Counted from the first letter of the stretch, positions 17,730-27,230 are shown. The stretch is DNA of 64,000 bases from Bacillota bacterium (GCA_023412665.1 JAEZCA010000002.1:1-64000), one strand, 5' to 3'. Numbers and translations: made by a program. The notes: generated by a model not told the origin, from the letters alone.

Positions 17730-19136
17730 ATGGTTCTGAGTATCAGAAAAAGAATGACCGTTGGTTTCATATTGATTATAATTCTCACGGTACTTGTTTT
17801 GGAGACATTGATAATAAACATAGTCCGTGTCAATTATTACAGCAACCTGGAAGCGAACCTTTACAACCAGGTAAGGGTATCGTGCGAAATGTATGCCAGG
17901 TATTTTTCTGATGCGTCATTATCCGACAATGTCATGAACAATGTGGATACTTTCTGGAAACAGACAAGCGCTCAGGTCCAGATACTTGATACCAGTGGCA
18001 GGGTGTTGATGGATTCGATAGGCTATATACCCGGTGAGAACGAAAGGATGCCGGACGTTGAGAAAGCGCTTGAAACAGGCAGGGGGGCGTGGTCCGGGAA
18101 GGTGCCGTATGACAGCTATGGCATTATGGCGGTCTCAACCCCGCTGACAGTCGATGGCGAAACAGTGGGAGTACTGCGTTTCATTAGTACTCTGAAGGGT
18201 GTCGATGAAGATGTCAGGTCTGTTTCCAATATATTTATCGTAATTGGCGCTGTCGTGGCAATAATTTCTATAATCTTAAGCTTTCTGCTTTCAAATTCCA
18301 TCGTAAATCCTTTAAAGAGGGTCACAAACGTTGCTGCACGTATGGCATCCGGAGATATCGATGTCCGCAGCAAGAAGACCTACAATGATGAAATAGGAAA
18401 GCTGTCCGATACACTGAATTACCTTGCAGATGAGATCAACAAGAGAGACAGGGTGAAAAACGAATTCATCTCATCCATATCCCATGAATTGAGAACGCCT
18501 CTGACCTCTATCAAGGGCTGGGCCGTTACGCTGATGGAGGTCGACGGAGAGGACAGGGAGCTGCTGGAGACCGGCCTTGATATCATTGAGAAGGAATGTG
18601 ACAGGCTGACGGCAATGGTGGCGGAATTACTGGACTTCTCGAGGCTGGTATCCGGAAAGCTTACCATAAGAAAGGAAAATGTGCAGCTGGAAGAATTCGT
18701 TGACACAGTAGGCAGACAGCTGGCCCCAAGGGCAGCCAGAGACGGTCTGCATTTCAGTGTGGAGGTCGAGGGTGAGCTGCCTGAGATACAAACCGACGGG
18801 AACAGGCTGAAGCAGGTCATAATCAATATACTTGACAATGCTTTCAGATTTACCCCGTCAGGCGGCAGCGTGCTTTTCAAGTCGGTGGCAAGCGGAGGAG
18901 AGGTCATATTCACTGTAAGCGATACCGGCTGCGGTATTCCAGAGGATGAACTGCCGTATATAAAGGAAAAGTTCTTCAAGGGAAGGAACAGCAAGTCTGG
19001 CAGCGGAATAGGCCTGTCCATATGTGATGAAATAATAAAGCTGATGGATGGCACTCTTTCTATTTACAGCAATACGAACAAGGGCACAAGAGTAGTCATT
19101 AGGATTCCTGCTGTCACGGAGGAAGTAAAAGTATGA
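17730..19136 (+). CDS. Membrane sensor histidine kinase
   Basis: Encodes 468 residues from the ATG at 17730 (gggag 10 nt upstream); an in-frame start at 17583 would overlap the regulator gene and lacks a site. Membrane helices at about 9-33 and 167-189 enclose an extracytoplasmic sensor of about 130 residues. A HAMP linker follows, then the dimerisation helix with phospho-His252 (SISHELRTPLTSIKGW), the N-box NILDNAFRFTP, and ATP-lid motifs DTGCGIPEDE and GSGIGLSICDEI. It should phosphorylate the response regulator encoded just upstream. The ligand is unknown. The stop overlaps the ATG of the downstream lipoprotein gene (ATGA), suggesting translational coupling. Confidence 0.95.
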   Translation: MVLSIRKRMTVGFILIIILTVLVLETLIINIVRVNYYSNLEANLYNQVRVSCEMYARYFSDASLSDNVMNNVDTFWKQTSAQVQILDTSGRVLMDSIGYIPGENERMPDVEKALETGRGAWSGKVPYDSYGIMAVSTPLTVDGETVGVLRFISTLKGVDEDVRSVSNIFIVIGAVVAIISIILSFLLSNSIVNPLKRVTNVAARMASGDIDVRSKKTYNDEIGKLSDTLNYLADEINKRDRVKNEFISSISHELRTPLTSIKGWAVTLMEVDGEDRELLETGLDIIEKECDRLTAMVAELLDFSRLVSGKLTIRKENVQLEEFVDTVGRQLAPRAARDGLHFSVEVEGELPEIQTDGNRLKQVIINILDNAFRFTPSGGSVLFKSVASGGEVIFTVSDTGCGIPEDELPYIKEKFFKGRNSKSGSGIGLSICDEIIKLMDGTLSIYSNTNKGTRVVIRIPAVTEEVKV

Positions 19137-20779
19137 GGAAGGTTTCACCTGCATATTACATATTGATACTGGCGATAGTTACTGCGGTCGTATTGTCCGG
19201 ATGCTCACAGGCGGTGCCGGAAAATACCGATAGAATAATGAGCCCGTCGATACAGGAAGTGCCATTCGCCGGGACCTGGACGCTGGAAAGCAGCCTTTCA
19301 GAAGGCGCAGCAGCGGTTGCCGACGAAGCTGGTCCAATGGAAGGCGAAACAGTCGGATTCTCACAGAACGCATTGATGTTTGAAAACAAGATATATACGG
19401 ATATCAGATATAAAGTGAAACGCGTCAATGTATATGAATATTTTTTGCATAAACAAACCGGTCTGCCTGAAGAGCTGGATTACGATAACGGTGAGATCAT
19501 AGTGACTACCATCTATTCAGAAGATAATTTCCTGTTTGAATTCATTGAAGATGAGAAGGACACAAAAATTGCTGTAATAGATGACAACTACTATTGTATG
19601 AAAAAAATATCGGATGAATTCAGCAATGATCTGAAAACAGCAGCAAACGAAAATGATCTGGATATACTTGATGACTCAAGGATCAAAAATCAGTCCCTTC
19701 GCTCCGGTCTCCTTATGAGTGTCAGGATCCCTGTAAAAACTGCCGACGGCCTTGGGGATTACAAATACGGTACTTACTGGATCTCCAGTGATGACCGCTC
19801 TGTCCGCCAGGTACTGTATGCAGATGATATTTATCTGCCGAGAATGGATGGCTTCTGGAAGCTGATTGTTGAAAAAAGGCCAGGCTCCCTTGGACTTGAA
19901 GATAAACTCAGCGCCTATAAGGTTTCAAATAAGCAGGGAAAGATTACAGGCTTAGTGTTTGAAAACGAATCTGACAGAATCGAGACAAAATCCAGAAAGG
20001 CCATAGTTTATGTAGGAAATGACTATGTCTGTGTGGAAAATACGATCTACGGCAGCCAGACCGGCAGCCAGACCGCCAGTGCAGCCGGCTCCGCCGCCAT
20101 TTCTGATGAAATGCCCGCTTTGCCACTCACCTTAGTGGAAAAGACACTGAGAACCCTGCCGGTAGATAACCTGTCGAATATCGATGGTATAAAAATATCA
20201 GACATGGTGGGCGAAAACGGTACGATGGCTATGGAGAACGCTATTTCAGATGTACTTAAGGATTCGGGATATGAAGGTATAGTTATATTTGATAATGAAT
20301 TGCAGGAAAAGAATTTTGCACTGTACAGAAAAACGGGACACTGGTTTTTTAAAGGACGCATCGACCCTGATGGTCATGGACAGATACCCTATATGGATTT
20401 CAACCTGAACCTGCTGCCGCCGTCGAATATGGTGGCTTATGATGTGCTGCATGTCCCGTGGACCAATATGAAGGATAAGCTGCCGCAGGCTATTGATATT
20501 TATACATCACCTAATAAAGATATTGCCGTGATACTGACCCGCAGTGAAATCCTTATATATGCTATAAAAAACAGAACACTTTCCGAACAGCCTATAGCAA
20601 AGCTTCAGCTTGAGGAGGGCAGCACTGTAATAATGGCTGAGTGGGGAATTGGAGATTATGTGACCAGCTGGGAAAAATCCTTCGTCAGGAATAATTCGAC
20701 CAGAGTTGTGGAGAATCTGCTGGATATTGAAGCTGGTCCGTCCCAGGACTCTGAAGCTGATGAGTCCCGGAGCCCATAG
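19133..20779 (+). CDS. Large predicted lipoprotein co-transcribed with the two-component system
   Basis: Encodes 548 residues. A signal sequence with lipobox LSGC (Cys24) anchors it outside the membrane. The rest is soluble and beta-strand-rich with no domain I recognise; a short internal repeat (GSQTGSQTASAAGSAA) marks a linker near residue 308 between an N-terminal and a C-terminal half. Its ATG overlaps the kinase stop by 4 nt, so its level is tied to that of the sensor. A role as an accessory sensor, or as an envelope protein whose state the kinase monitors, is inference from this coupling. There is no strong terminator after it. Confidence 0.82.
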   Translation: MRKVSPAYYILILAIVTAVVLSGCSQAVPENTDRIMSPSIQEVPFAGTWTLESSLSEGAAAVADEAGPMEGETVGFSQNALMFENKIYTDIRYKVKRVNVYEYFLHKQTGLPEELDYDNGEIIVTTIYSEDNFLFEFIEDEKDTKIAVIDDNYYCMKKISDEFSNDLKTAANENDLDILDDSRIKNQSLRSGLLMSVRIPVKTADGLGDYKYGTYWISSDDRSVRQVLYADDIYLPRMDGFWKLIVEKRPGSLGLEDKLSAYKVSNKQGKITGLVFENESDRIETKSRKAIVYVGNDYVCVENTIYGSQTGSQTASAAGSAAISDEMPALPLTLVEKTLRTLPVDNLSNIDGIKISDMVGENGTMAMENAISDVLKDSGYEGIVIFDNELQEKNFALYRKTGHWFFKGRIDPDGHGQIPYMDFNLNLLPPSNMVAYDVLHVPWTNMKDKLPQAIDIYTSPNKDIAVILTRSEILIYAIKNRTLSEQPIAKLQLEEGSTVIMAEWGIGDYVTSWEKSFVRNNSTRVVENLLDIEAGPSQDSEADESRSP

Positions 20780-20944
20780 GAACAATAAGATAAATGTGAG
20801 GCTTATAAATATCTATCATTTTTTGTGATGGGTAAAAAAACCGACTCTTTACGAATTTCAGTCTTGTGCTATATAGTACACATCAAGCCTTTGGACCATG
20901 AGTAGGATGGAGAGATAAACTTCCACCTGAATTTTCAAATCGTA

Positions 20945-20973
20945 TTGATTTTCAGACCAATATGTGCTAATAT
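20945..20973 (+). promoter_or_regulatory. Candidate promoter of the ACT/hom/aspartate kinase operon
   Basis: TTGATT (20945-20950), 17-bp spacer, TAATAT (20968-20973) with an extended -10 TG at 20965-20966. It lies about 50 nt before the ACT-protein start. No T-box or lysine riboswitch was recognised in the leader. Confidence 0.6.
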
Positions 20974-21024
20974 TACACAAACGGAACACAAATGTGCGTC
21001 CATGGAGGACAGTCAGGAGCATAT

Positions 21025-21468
21025 ATGGATAATAACTCAACATATTTCCTGGTAGACAGTGGAGTGCTCCCGGAGGTATTTTCCAGGGTCATCGAAGCAA
21101 AAAAACTGCTAAGCTCGGGAAAAATCAAGACGGTAAACGACGCCGTCAGAGAAGCCGGACTGAGCAGAAGCGCTTTTTATAAGTATAAGGACTGTGTGTT
21201 TCCTTTTTATGAAACCTCGAGGGGCAGAGTGATCACACTTTTTTTTGTAGTGGAGGATTTTTCGGGAATACTTTCAAGTATTATAAACAAGATTGCACAG
21301 TCAAGGGCCAACATTATCACAATTAATCAGAATATGCCGATAAACGGACTTGCGGATGTAACGATATCAATTGCTACAACGGGGATGACAATGGACATCG
21401 GCCAACTGATGGAGAGCATAGGGGAAGTGGAAGGCGTACGTCGGCAGGAAATACTTGCGAGGGAATAG
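21025..21468 (+). CDS. ACT domain protein, UPF0735/PheB-like
   Basis: Encodes 147 residues from the ATG at 21025 (caggag 6 nt upstream); a longer frame to 20992 lacks a site. Residues about 25-55 form a helix-turn-helix-like segment (KTVNDAVREAGLSRSAFYKY) and residues 70-147 an ACT domain (FFVVEDFSGILSSIINKIAQ, then NIITINQNMPINGLADVTIS). This order is that of UPF0735/PheB proteins, which commonly sit upstream of homoserine dehydrogenase in Firmicutes. ACT domains usually bind amino acids, so it may sense threonine, isoleucine or a related product and regulate this operon. It lies 29 nt before hom. Confidence 0.92.
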   Translation: MDNNSTYFLVDSGVLPEVFSRVIEAKKLLSSGKIKTVNDAVREAGLSRSAFYKYKDCVFPFYETSRGRVITLFFVVEDFSGILSSIINKIAQSRANIITINQNMPINGLADVTISIATTGMTMDIGQLMESIGEVEGVRRQEILARE

Positions 21469-21497
21469 ATGGAACCATCAAGGGGAGGCTTGATTTT

Positions 21498-22739
21498 ATG
21501 GATATAGCGATACTTGGATACGGAGTGGTAGGCTCGGGTGTGGCCGAGGTCATACGGAAAAACGGCCAGAGCATAGCAACCCGGGCAGGAGAGCCAATCA
21601 GGGTCAAAAAAATTCTGGATATCAGAGATTTCTCGGGTAGTCCCGACAGTGATCTCTTCACGAAGGAGCCGGAGGATGTCTTTGGTGACGCTGATATTAA
21701 AGTTGTTGCCGAGACCATAGGAGGAACCAGAGCTGCACATGAGTTCACAAAGAGAGCATTTGCCGCAGGAAAGCATGTCGTGACGTCAAACAAGGAGCTT
21801 GTCGCTTCCCATGGACCGGAGCTGCTGAAAATGGCATCAGAAAACGGAGTCAGCTATCTTTTTGAAGCCAGCGTTGGCGGAGGCATCCCTATTATCAGGC
21901 CATTGAGCCAGTGCCTCGCTGCCAATGTCATAAATGGAATAACAGGAATATTGAATGGCACTACCAATTATATACTTACTAAAATGCGCAAAGAGGGCAT
22001 GGATTTCAGTGACGCATTAAAGGGCGCCCAGCAGAACGGTTATGCGGAGGCCGATCCGACCGCCGATGTAGAAGGCCATGATGCATGCAGGAAAATAGCT
22101 ATTTTGTCGTCAATTGCATATAATGAATTCGTGGACTGCAATAATATATATACGGAAGGTATCTCCCAAATAAGCCTGGCTGACATGCAATACGCAGAGG
22201 CGATGGATTCGGTCATCAAGCTGATCGGTGTCAGTAAGAGGGAAGGAGAGAGGATATTTGCCAGGGTCACGCCTGCGATCATAGGCAAAGACCACCCTCT
22301 GGCAAATGTTGAAGATGTTTTCAATGCAATTGTAGTCAGCGGTGATGCAATAGGCGATGCGATGTTTTATGGAAGAGGCGCCGGGAAGCTCCCTACAGCC
22401 AGTGCGGTTATAGCCGATATTATAGATATTGCAAAGCATAATGAATGTACCAGCAATGTATGGAACAGAAAGGACAGAGACAATCTGGTACCCTTTGAAG
22501 AAAGTGAAACCGCATTCTTCATCAGGGTGGCTGTCAGGCACAAAACAGAGGCAGCGAAATACATTGGCAATGTCTTTGGAAATGTAGAGTATATCAAACA
22601 AGAGAGTATGGATAATGAGAGCGAGCTGGCTTTCAGGACCTCGATAATAACGGAAGCGGCGCTTTCCGATCGTATTGAAAAGCTAAAGGGGATCGCATCG
22701 GTAAAAGATATAATCAATATTGTCAGGATACTTGAATGA
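21498..22739 (+). CDS. hom: Homoserine dehydrogenase
   Basis: Encodes 413 residues. It reduces aspartate semialdehyde to homoserine, the branch point to threonine and methionine. The N-terminal dinucleotide-binding motif is ILGYGVVGSGVAEV. The substrate-binding and catalytic middle includes VTSNKELVA, ASVGGGIPII, ILNGTTNYILTKM and the family signature GYAEADPTADVEGHDACRKI. A C-terminal ACT domain starts near residue 335 (AFFIRVAVRHK). The length equals the classic monofunctional enzyme with a feedback-regulatory ACT domain. It follows the ACT protein gene and precedes aspartate kinase in one operon. Confidence 0.97.
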   Translation: MDIAILGYGVVGSGVAEVIRKNGQSIATRAGEPIRVKKILDIRDFSGSPDSDLFTKEPEDVFGDADIKVVAETIGGTRAAHEFTKRAFAAGKHVVTSNKELVASHGPELLKMASENGVSYLFEASVGGGIPIIRPLSQCLAANVINGITGILNGTTNYILTKMRKEGMDFSDALKGAQQNGYAEADPTADVEGHDACRKIAILSSIAYNEFVDCNNIYTEGISQISLADMQYAEAMDSVIKLIGVSKREGERIFARVTPAIIGKDHPLANVEDVFNAIVVSGDAIGDAMFYGRGAGKLPTASAVIADIIDIAKHNECTSNVWNRKDRDNLVPFEESETAFFIRVAVRHKTEAAKYIGNVFGNVEYIKQESMDNESELAFRTSIITEAALSDRIEKLKGIASVKDIINIVRILE

Positions 22740-22774
22740 CAGGATATAGCGGTGCCAGAAGGAGGTAAATGCCT

Positions 22775-23995
22775 ATGAGTTTGATCGTGCAGAAGTATGG
22801 CGGTACATCAGTGGCAAATGCAGAGAGGGTATTCAATGTTGCAGCGAGAATCGTGGATACATACAAACAGGGCCACTCTGTTGTAGTAGTGGTATCTGCG
22901 CAGGGTGACACAACAGATGAGCTGCTGACTAAGGCTTATGAAATCAATGAGAATCCGTCAAAACGTGAAATGGATGTGCTGCTGTCCACCGGGGAACAGA
23001 TATCTATGTCGCTGCTGGCCATGGCAATCGAAAAATCAGGATACCATGTTGTGTCATTGACCGGCCATCAGGCAGGGATATTAACCAACAGCCAATACGG
23101 AAATGCAAGGATAAAGAGCATTGAAACGGAAAGACTGTTCAAGGAGCTCGATGCGAAAAACATTGTTATTGTGGCGGGCTTCCAGGGCTTGAACAAATAT
23201 GACGATATAACCACACTCGGCAGGGGTGGTTCGGACACGACGGCAGTTGCTCTGGCCGCAGCGCTCAAGGCTGATCTGTGTGAAATATATACGGATGTGG
23301 ATGGCGTATATACAGCAGATCCGAGGATCGTCAAGGATGCATCAAAGCTCAGTGATATTTCCTATGATGAGATGCTGGAGCTTGCAAGTCTGGGAGCAAA
23401 TGTACTTCACAACAGATCGGTGGAGATGGCAAAAAAGTACGGCGTAGAGCTGGTGGTCAGATCTAGCCTTAACAACTCACAGGGAACGGTAGTAAAGGAG
23501 GTAGGCAGCGTGGAAAAAATGTTTGTCAGGGGAGTCGCCCGGGATAACGATATTGCAAGGGTTGCAGTCATAGGGATCGAGGATAGGCCCGGAATGGCCT
23601 TCAAGCTGTTCTCATTGCTGGCCAGAGAAAAGATCAGCATTGATGTTATACTGCAATCCATCGGCAGGGATGATACCAAGGATATATCCTTTACCATAAA
23701 AAAAGCCGATTTGCATAAAACTCTCGAGGTGATCAATGCAAACCTCGGAATGCTCAATGCCAAGGAAGTCAAGCATTCTGTAAAATATTCAAAGGTTTCC
23801 GTTGTCGGTGCAGGAATGGTGAACAACCCCGGGGTGGCATCGACGATGTTTGAGGCTTTATATGATGCGGATATAAATATCCATATGATAACAACCTCCG
23901 AAATGAAAATATCAGTGCTGGTTGATGTACAGGAAGCCGAGCGCGCAGTCAATGCGATACATGAGAAATTCAAGCTGGGTGAGATCAACAGCTGA
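22775..23995 (+). CDS. lysC: Aspartate kinase
   Basis: Encodes 406 residues. It phosphorylates aspartate, the first step toward lysine, threonine and methionine. Kinase motifs: VQKYGGTSVANAERV at the N-terminus, STGEQISMSLLA, TTLGRGGSDTTAVALAAAL and the regulatory-side VYTADPRIV. Two ACT domains follow from about residue 265 (VAVIGIEDRPGMAFKLFSLL) and 345 (VSVVGAGMVNNPGVASTMFE). The start was put at the ATG 9 nt after ggagg; an ATG at 22769 is only 3 nt from it. It is the last gene of the operon with hom, so end-product control of the first and third steps of the pathway is encoded together. Confidence 0.96.
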   Translation: MSLIVQKYGGTSVANAERVFNVAARIVDTYKQGHSVVVVVSAQGDTTDELLTKAYEINENPSKREMDVLLSTGEQISMSLLAMAIEKSGYHVVSLTGHQAGILTNSQYGNARIKSIETERLFKELDAKNIVIVAGFQGLNKYDDITTLGRGGSDTTAVALAAALKADLCEIYTDVDGVYTADPRIVKDASKLSDISYDEMLELASLGANVLHNRSVEMAKKYGVELVVRSSLNNSQGTVVKEVGSVEKMFVRGVARDNDIARVAVIGIEDRPGMAFKLFSLLAREKISIDVILQSIGRDDTKDISFTIKKADLHKTLEVINANLGMLNAKEVKHSVKYSKVSVVGAGMVNNPGVASTMFEALYDADINIHMITTSEMKISVLVDVQEAERAVNAIHEKFKLGEINS

Positions 23996-24100
23996 ATTAC
24001 ATAATTACTTTGCAAAGGGTCATTTGTTGTAATATGAAAATATTTATGTTGAAATACCGGTGACAATAGTATAAACTGTTTGTGAAATGTCAATTGAATA

Positions 24101-24275
24101 CTTGTACAGGTACCGGCAAAATGCCGGTGCAGAGCCTTGTGCTCGAACAGGGAAGTGGGTTTGATTCCCACGCGGTCCCGCCGCTGTAATAGAAGAGTTC
24201 TGCCGCACGCCACTGGGAAACCGGGAAGGAGCGGCTGAGCGATGACGCTTAAGCCAGAAGACCTGCCTGTACGAT
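24101..24275 (+). promoter_or_regulatory. Cobalamin (B12) riboswitch
   Basis: All hallmarks of the adenosylcobalamin riboswitch are present. The closing helix P1 pairs gtacagg (24104-24110) with cctgtac (24266-24272). The core segments GCCACTGGGAAACCGGGAAG and the B12 box AAGCCAGAAGACCTGCC (24251-24267) match the consensus, and GGTCCCGCCGCTGTAA is the conserved central strand. It lies upstream of a terminator hairpin and the adenosyltransferase/B12 importer genes, so bound B12 should favour termination. A TATAAA at 24070-24075 is a plausible -10 for its promoter. Confidence 0.96.
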
Positions 24276-24343
24276 AACACCATTACTCTACGAGAGATAG
24301 GGGGTGCATATGATGTCGATCGAACATCTGTATATGTATAATG

Positions 24344-24374
24344 AAGCCTCCTGACCTGTCAGGCGGCTTTTTTG
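24344..24374 (+). terminator. Expression-platform terminator of the B12 riboswitch
   Basis: Stem aagcc-t-cctgac (24344-24355) with gtcagg-c-ggctt (24358-24369), one internal mismatch, followed by a run of T. It stands between the riboswitch aptamer and the first structural gene, where a regulated terminator would act. The alternative antiterminator pairing could not be resolved by eye. Confidence 0.85.
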
Positions 24375-24430
24375 CTGAAGATCGGAGAAACAAAAGCAAC
24401 GTCTGTATTTTACTGGAAGGAATTTGTCGA

Positions 24431-24958
24431 ATGAGCGGATTGATACATATATATACCGGGGATGGAAAGGGAAAGACTACAGCGGCTGTAGGGCTTGGCG
24501 TCAGGGCCTGCGGGCAGGGCATGAGGGTGCTCATGGTACAGTTCCTCAAGGGCATGCCCACCGGAGAGATGTACAGCTTGAAGAAGCTGGAGCCCGGATT
24601 TGTGCTCCACAGAGGAACGGAAACAAAAAAGTTCACGTGGCAGATGACGAGTGAGGAGAAATCCCAGGCAGAAGCAGAGCAGCGCAGTATCTTTGAATAT
24701 GCAGTTAATGCTGCAGAAAAGGGCGAGTGCGATATGCTGATAATGGATGAGGTGATGGGAGCGCTGTCAACCGGTATGATTTCCAATGAAAAGCTTCTTC
24801 ATTTTATCAGCGGCAAGCCGGACAAGCTGGAGCTGATATTGACAGGAAGAGACGCACCGCCCGAGCTTACGGGCATGGCGGATTATGTGTCAGAAATCAT
24901 AGCTGTAAAGCACCCTGCCAAAAAGGGCATTGATGCACGAAAGGGAATCGAGTTTTAA
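24431..24958 (+). CDS. cobO: Corrinoid adenosyltransferase (CobO/BtuR type)
   Basis: Encodes 175 residues. It transfers the adenosyl group of ATP to reduced corrinoid, making coenzyme B12. The N-terminal P-loop is HIYTGDGKGKTTAAVGLGVR, the reversed-polarity nucleotide loop of this family. Also visible are VQFLKG, MLIMDEVMGAL and LILTGRDAPPEL, which define the CobA/CobO/BtuR fold. The ATG at 24431 is chosen because an in-frame start at 24341 would lie before the regulatory terminator and inside untranslated leader. As the first gene under the B12 riboswitch it links salvage of imported corrinoid to activation of the cofactor needed by NrdJ. Confidence 0.95.
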   Translation: MSGLIHIYTGDGKGKTTAAVGLGVRACGQGMRVLMVQFLKGMPTGEMYSLKKLEPGFVLHRGTETKKFTWQMTSEEKSQAEAEQRSIFEYAVNAAEKGECDMLIMDEVMGALSTGMISNEKLLHFISGKPDKLELILTGRDAPPELTGMADYVSEIIAVKHPAKKGIDARKGIEF

Positions 24959-24984
24959 AATCAACATTTAGATGGAGGATAAAT

Positions 24985-26085
24985 ATGTTTATTTTTAACA
25001 AAAAAAGGTTTAGCGTTTTGATTGCAATAATGACATCAATATTATTGCTGGCTTCAATGGCAGGGTGCGGGAATAAGGGGTCTGAACCACAATCGGCTTC
25101 GGAAAGCAATATGCCCTCCAGCGGGCAGGGAACTGATGTGACAACAGAGGTGCCGTCGCCGGCCGATACGAATGGAACAGAAGATGTGACTGTTAATGAG
25201 GGTCAGGATGAGACAGCCAAGGTGCAAAAGTTTCCAAGGACAGTAACGGATGGCAATGGTTTTGAAATGACGATAGAAAGTGAACCGCAGCGCATACTCT
25301 CACTAAATCTGGGCGTCGATGAGATGCTTTTCGGCATGATCGATAAAAGCAGGCTCGTATCGTTGACAAGGTACGCAGATGACGAGGGAATATCCAATAT
25401 TGCCGCTGAAGCTGCCGGGATCGGAGCCAGGACAACAATGGACCAGGTTGAAAACATCATAGCTCTCAACCCTGATCTGATCATACTGGATACCTGGGCT
25501 GAGGCCAAATATTTAAAGCAGCTGAGGGATGCCGGCATCACGGTCTATGCCTTTAAAACTCCCGGAAACATCGATGAACAGAAGGCTGTGATACTTGAGC
25601 TGGCAAACGTTGTCGGAGCAGACGAAAAAGGTCAGGAATTAGTGGAATGGATGGATGAAAAACTTAAAGCAGTCGAAGAAAAGCTCTCGAGTCTCAAGCC
25701 CGAGCAAAAGCTCACCGTAATGGATTATGGTGAGCTGGGCAGCAGCGGCCTTGGCACAAACTTTGATGATATTGTGACAAGGGCGGGGCTGATCAATGTA
25801 ATATCAAGGGCAGGTATTGAAGGCTGGCCTGTTATTTCAAAGGAAAAAATCATAGAGTTCAATCCCGACATTATTATATTGCCATCATGGTATTATGATC
25901 AGAAAAACACATTCGACAGTATGAAGGATACATTGAAAAATGACCAGAGCCTAAAAACAGTCAAGGCCATTAGCGAGGATAGAATCATTTCAGTGTCCAA
26001 CCCTCACATCAGTGCTATTTCCCAGTATGTAGTGCTTGCAGTCGAGGATGTGGCAAAAGCTGCATACCCAGAGCTGTTTGAATAA
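24985..26085 (+). CDS. btuF: ABC transporter substrate-binding lipoprotein (BtuF-like)
   Basis: Encodes 366 residues. The lipoprotein signal has lipobox SMAGC (Cys28), then a Ser/Thr/Pro-rich linker to about residue 75. From about residue 80 it is a class III periplasmic-binding domain of the iron-siderophore/B12 family: PQRILSLNLGVDEMLFGM, NPDLIILDTWAEAKYLKQL and FNPDIIILPSWYYD are the strand-loop landmarks on both lobes. It delivers substrate to the permease encoded at 26190. The assignment to cobalamin rests on the riboswitch and the adenosyltransferase gene 26 nt upstream; iron-chelate binding proteins look very similar. Confidence 0.88.
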   Translation: MFIFNKKRFSVLIAIMTSILLLASMAGCGNKGSEPQSASESNMPSSGQGTDVTTEVPSPADTNGTEDVTVNEGQDETAKVQKFPRTVTDGNGFEMTIESEPQRILSLNLGVDEMLFGMIDKSRLVSLTRYADDEGISNIAAEAAGIGARTTMDQVENIIALNPDLIILDTWAEAKYLKQLRDAGITVYAFKTPGNIDEQKAVILELANVVGADEKGQELVEWMDEKLKAVEEKLSSLKPEQKLTVMDYGELGSSGLGTNFDDIVTRAGLINVISRAGIEGWPVISKEKIIEFNPDIIILPSWYYDQKNTFDSMKDTLKNDQSLKTVKAISEDRIISVSNPHISAISQYVVLAVEDVAKAAYPELFE

Positions 26086-26189
26086 CGTGTTATTGCGAGA
26101 TAAGCTGTTCTGCGGCGTGACTCATGGGCGACAAGCAGCGGTAATTGGAAAAACACATAAAATCCGGTATAAAGGGTGATTGTGAGATA

Positions 26190-27230
26190 ATGGCTGAGAA
26201 TACCGTATACAAAAAAATGAGCAGGGTACTGCCGGTGATGCTGGCAGTCCTGCTGTTCATAATAGTGCTGGCAGTCGCAGTAGGAGCGGTATATGTGCCT
26301 CTTGGCAGATCCTTCAGGATCATACTGGCCGGCATGGGATTCATAAAGGACCCCGGACTTCCGAAGGACCAGGTTTCAATAATATACATGGTAAGGCTTC
26401 CCAGGGTCATAATCGCCTGCCTCGCAGGCAGCGCGCTTGCAGCCAGCGGGACAGTGATGCAGGGTATGTTCCGCAACCCGATGGCGGACCCGGGAATACT
26501 GGGAGTATCAAGTGGAGCCGGCCTGGGGGCTGTTATTGCCATATCTCTTGGGTTCTCGGCCAGCAGCATATATTTGCTGCCTCTGTTTGCGGCAGCAGGA
26601 GCAATTACTGCAGTAACTCTGATATACTTTCTTTCTTTAAGGAAGGGAAGCATATCGCCGCTGACACTTATATTATCAGGTCTGGCAGTAAGTACCTTCA
26701 TCAGTGCTGTGACCCAGCTGATACTTACCAACAGTAACGATTACGAAGTGAGAAGCTATATTTTCTGGACTATTGGCGGCCTGAACGGTATGATGTGGGA
26801 TCAGGTCAAGCTGGTGGCCGGTCCTGTTATTATTCTGGTTCTGGTTCTGGTAATATTCTCCCGGGATCTGAACCTGCTGCTGCTCGGAGAGGAAGAGGCG
26901 CGCTCCGTCGGCCTTGAACCGGCGCGCTCCAGGAAGCTTTTGCTGCTCATTACTTCTCTCATCACTGCAACAGCGGTATCGGTGTGCGGACCGGTCAGCT
27001 TTGTAGGGCTTATTGTCCCGCATATAATGAGACTCATTACAGGGCCGGATCACCGTATATTGCTGCCGGCCAGCGCTCTCGGAGGGGCCATATTCCTTAC
27101 AGGCTGCGATATCCTAGCCAGACTGCCTGTCTCAGGAGAGATCAGCGTTGGCATAATAACCTCGATGCTTGGTGCGCCGTTCTTTCTCTACCTGCTGATA
27201 AAGACCAGGAGGGAGGGTGAGATGTTTTGA
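26190..27230 (+). CDS. btuC: FecCD/BtuC-family ABC transporter permease
   Basis: Encodes 346 residues from the ATG at 26190 (aaagggtga about 11 nt upstream); an upstream TTG at 26145 has no site. It has about ten membrane helices of the BtuC/FhuB fold, with the diagnostic VRLPRVIIACLAGSALAASG, MQGMFRNPMADPGILGVSSG and, near the end, VCGPVSFVGLIVPHIMRLI plus the coupling segment before it (LLGEEEARSVGLEP). It forms the membrane channel of the B12-type importer with the proteins encoded at 24985 and 27227. The stop overlaps the next start by 4 nt. Confidence 0.93.
   Translation: MAENTVYKKMSRVLPVMLAVLLFIIVLAVAVGAVYVPLGRSFRIILAGMGFIKDPGLPKDQVSIIYMVRLPRVIIACLAGSALAASGTVMQGMFRNPMADPGILGVSSGAGLGAVIAISLGFSASSIYLLPLFAAAGAITAVTLIYFLSLRKGSISPLTLILSGLAVSTFISAVTQLILTNSNDYEVRSYIFWTIGGLNGMMWDQVKLVAGPVIILVLVLVIFSRDLNLLLLGEEEARSVGLEPARSRKLLLLITSLITATAVSVCGPVSFVGLIVPHIMRLITGPDHRILLPASALGGAIFLTGCDILARLPVSGEISVGIITSMLGAPFFLYLLIKTRREGEMF

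Noticed and set aside
18419..19054. Minus-strand open frame opposite the histidine kinase
   Set aside because: It sits opposite the HisKA and ATPase motifs of the kinase, is Ser-rich and lacks any start signal.
23407..24213. Minus-strand open frame opposite aspartate kinase and the B12 riboswitch
   Set aside because: It runs through the conserved riboswitch aptamer and the kinase ACT domains. Composition is low-complexity Ser/Thr/Ile, as expected of a shadow.
24341..24430. Upstream in-frame start for the corrinoid adenosyltransferase
   Set aside because: These codons lie in the riboswitch expression platform, overlap the terminator stem and have no ribosome-binding site. The ATG at 24431 gives the normal family length.
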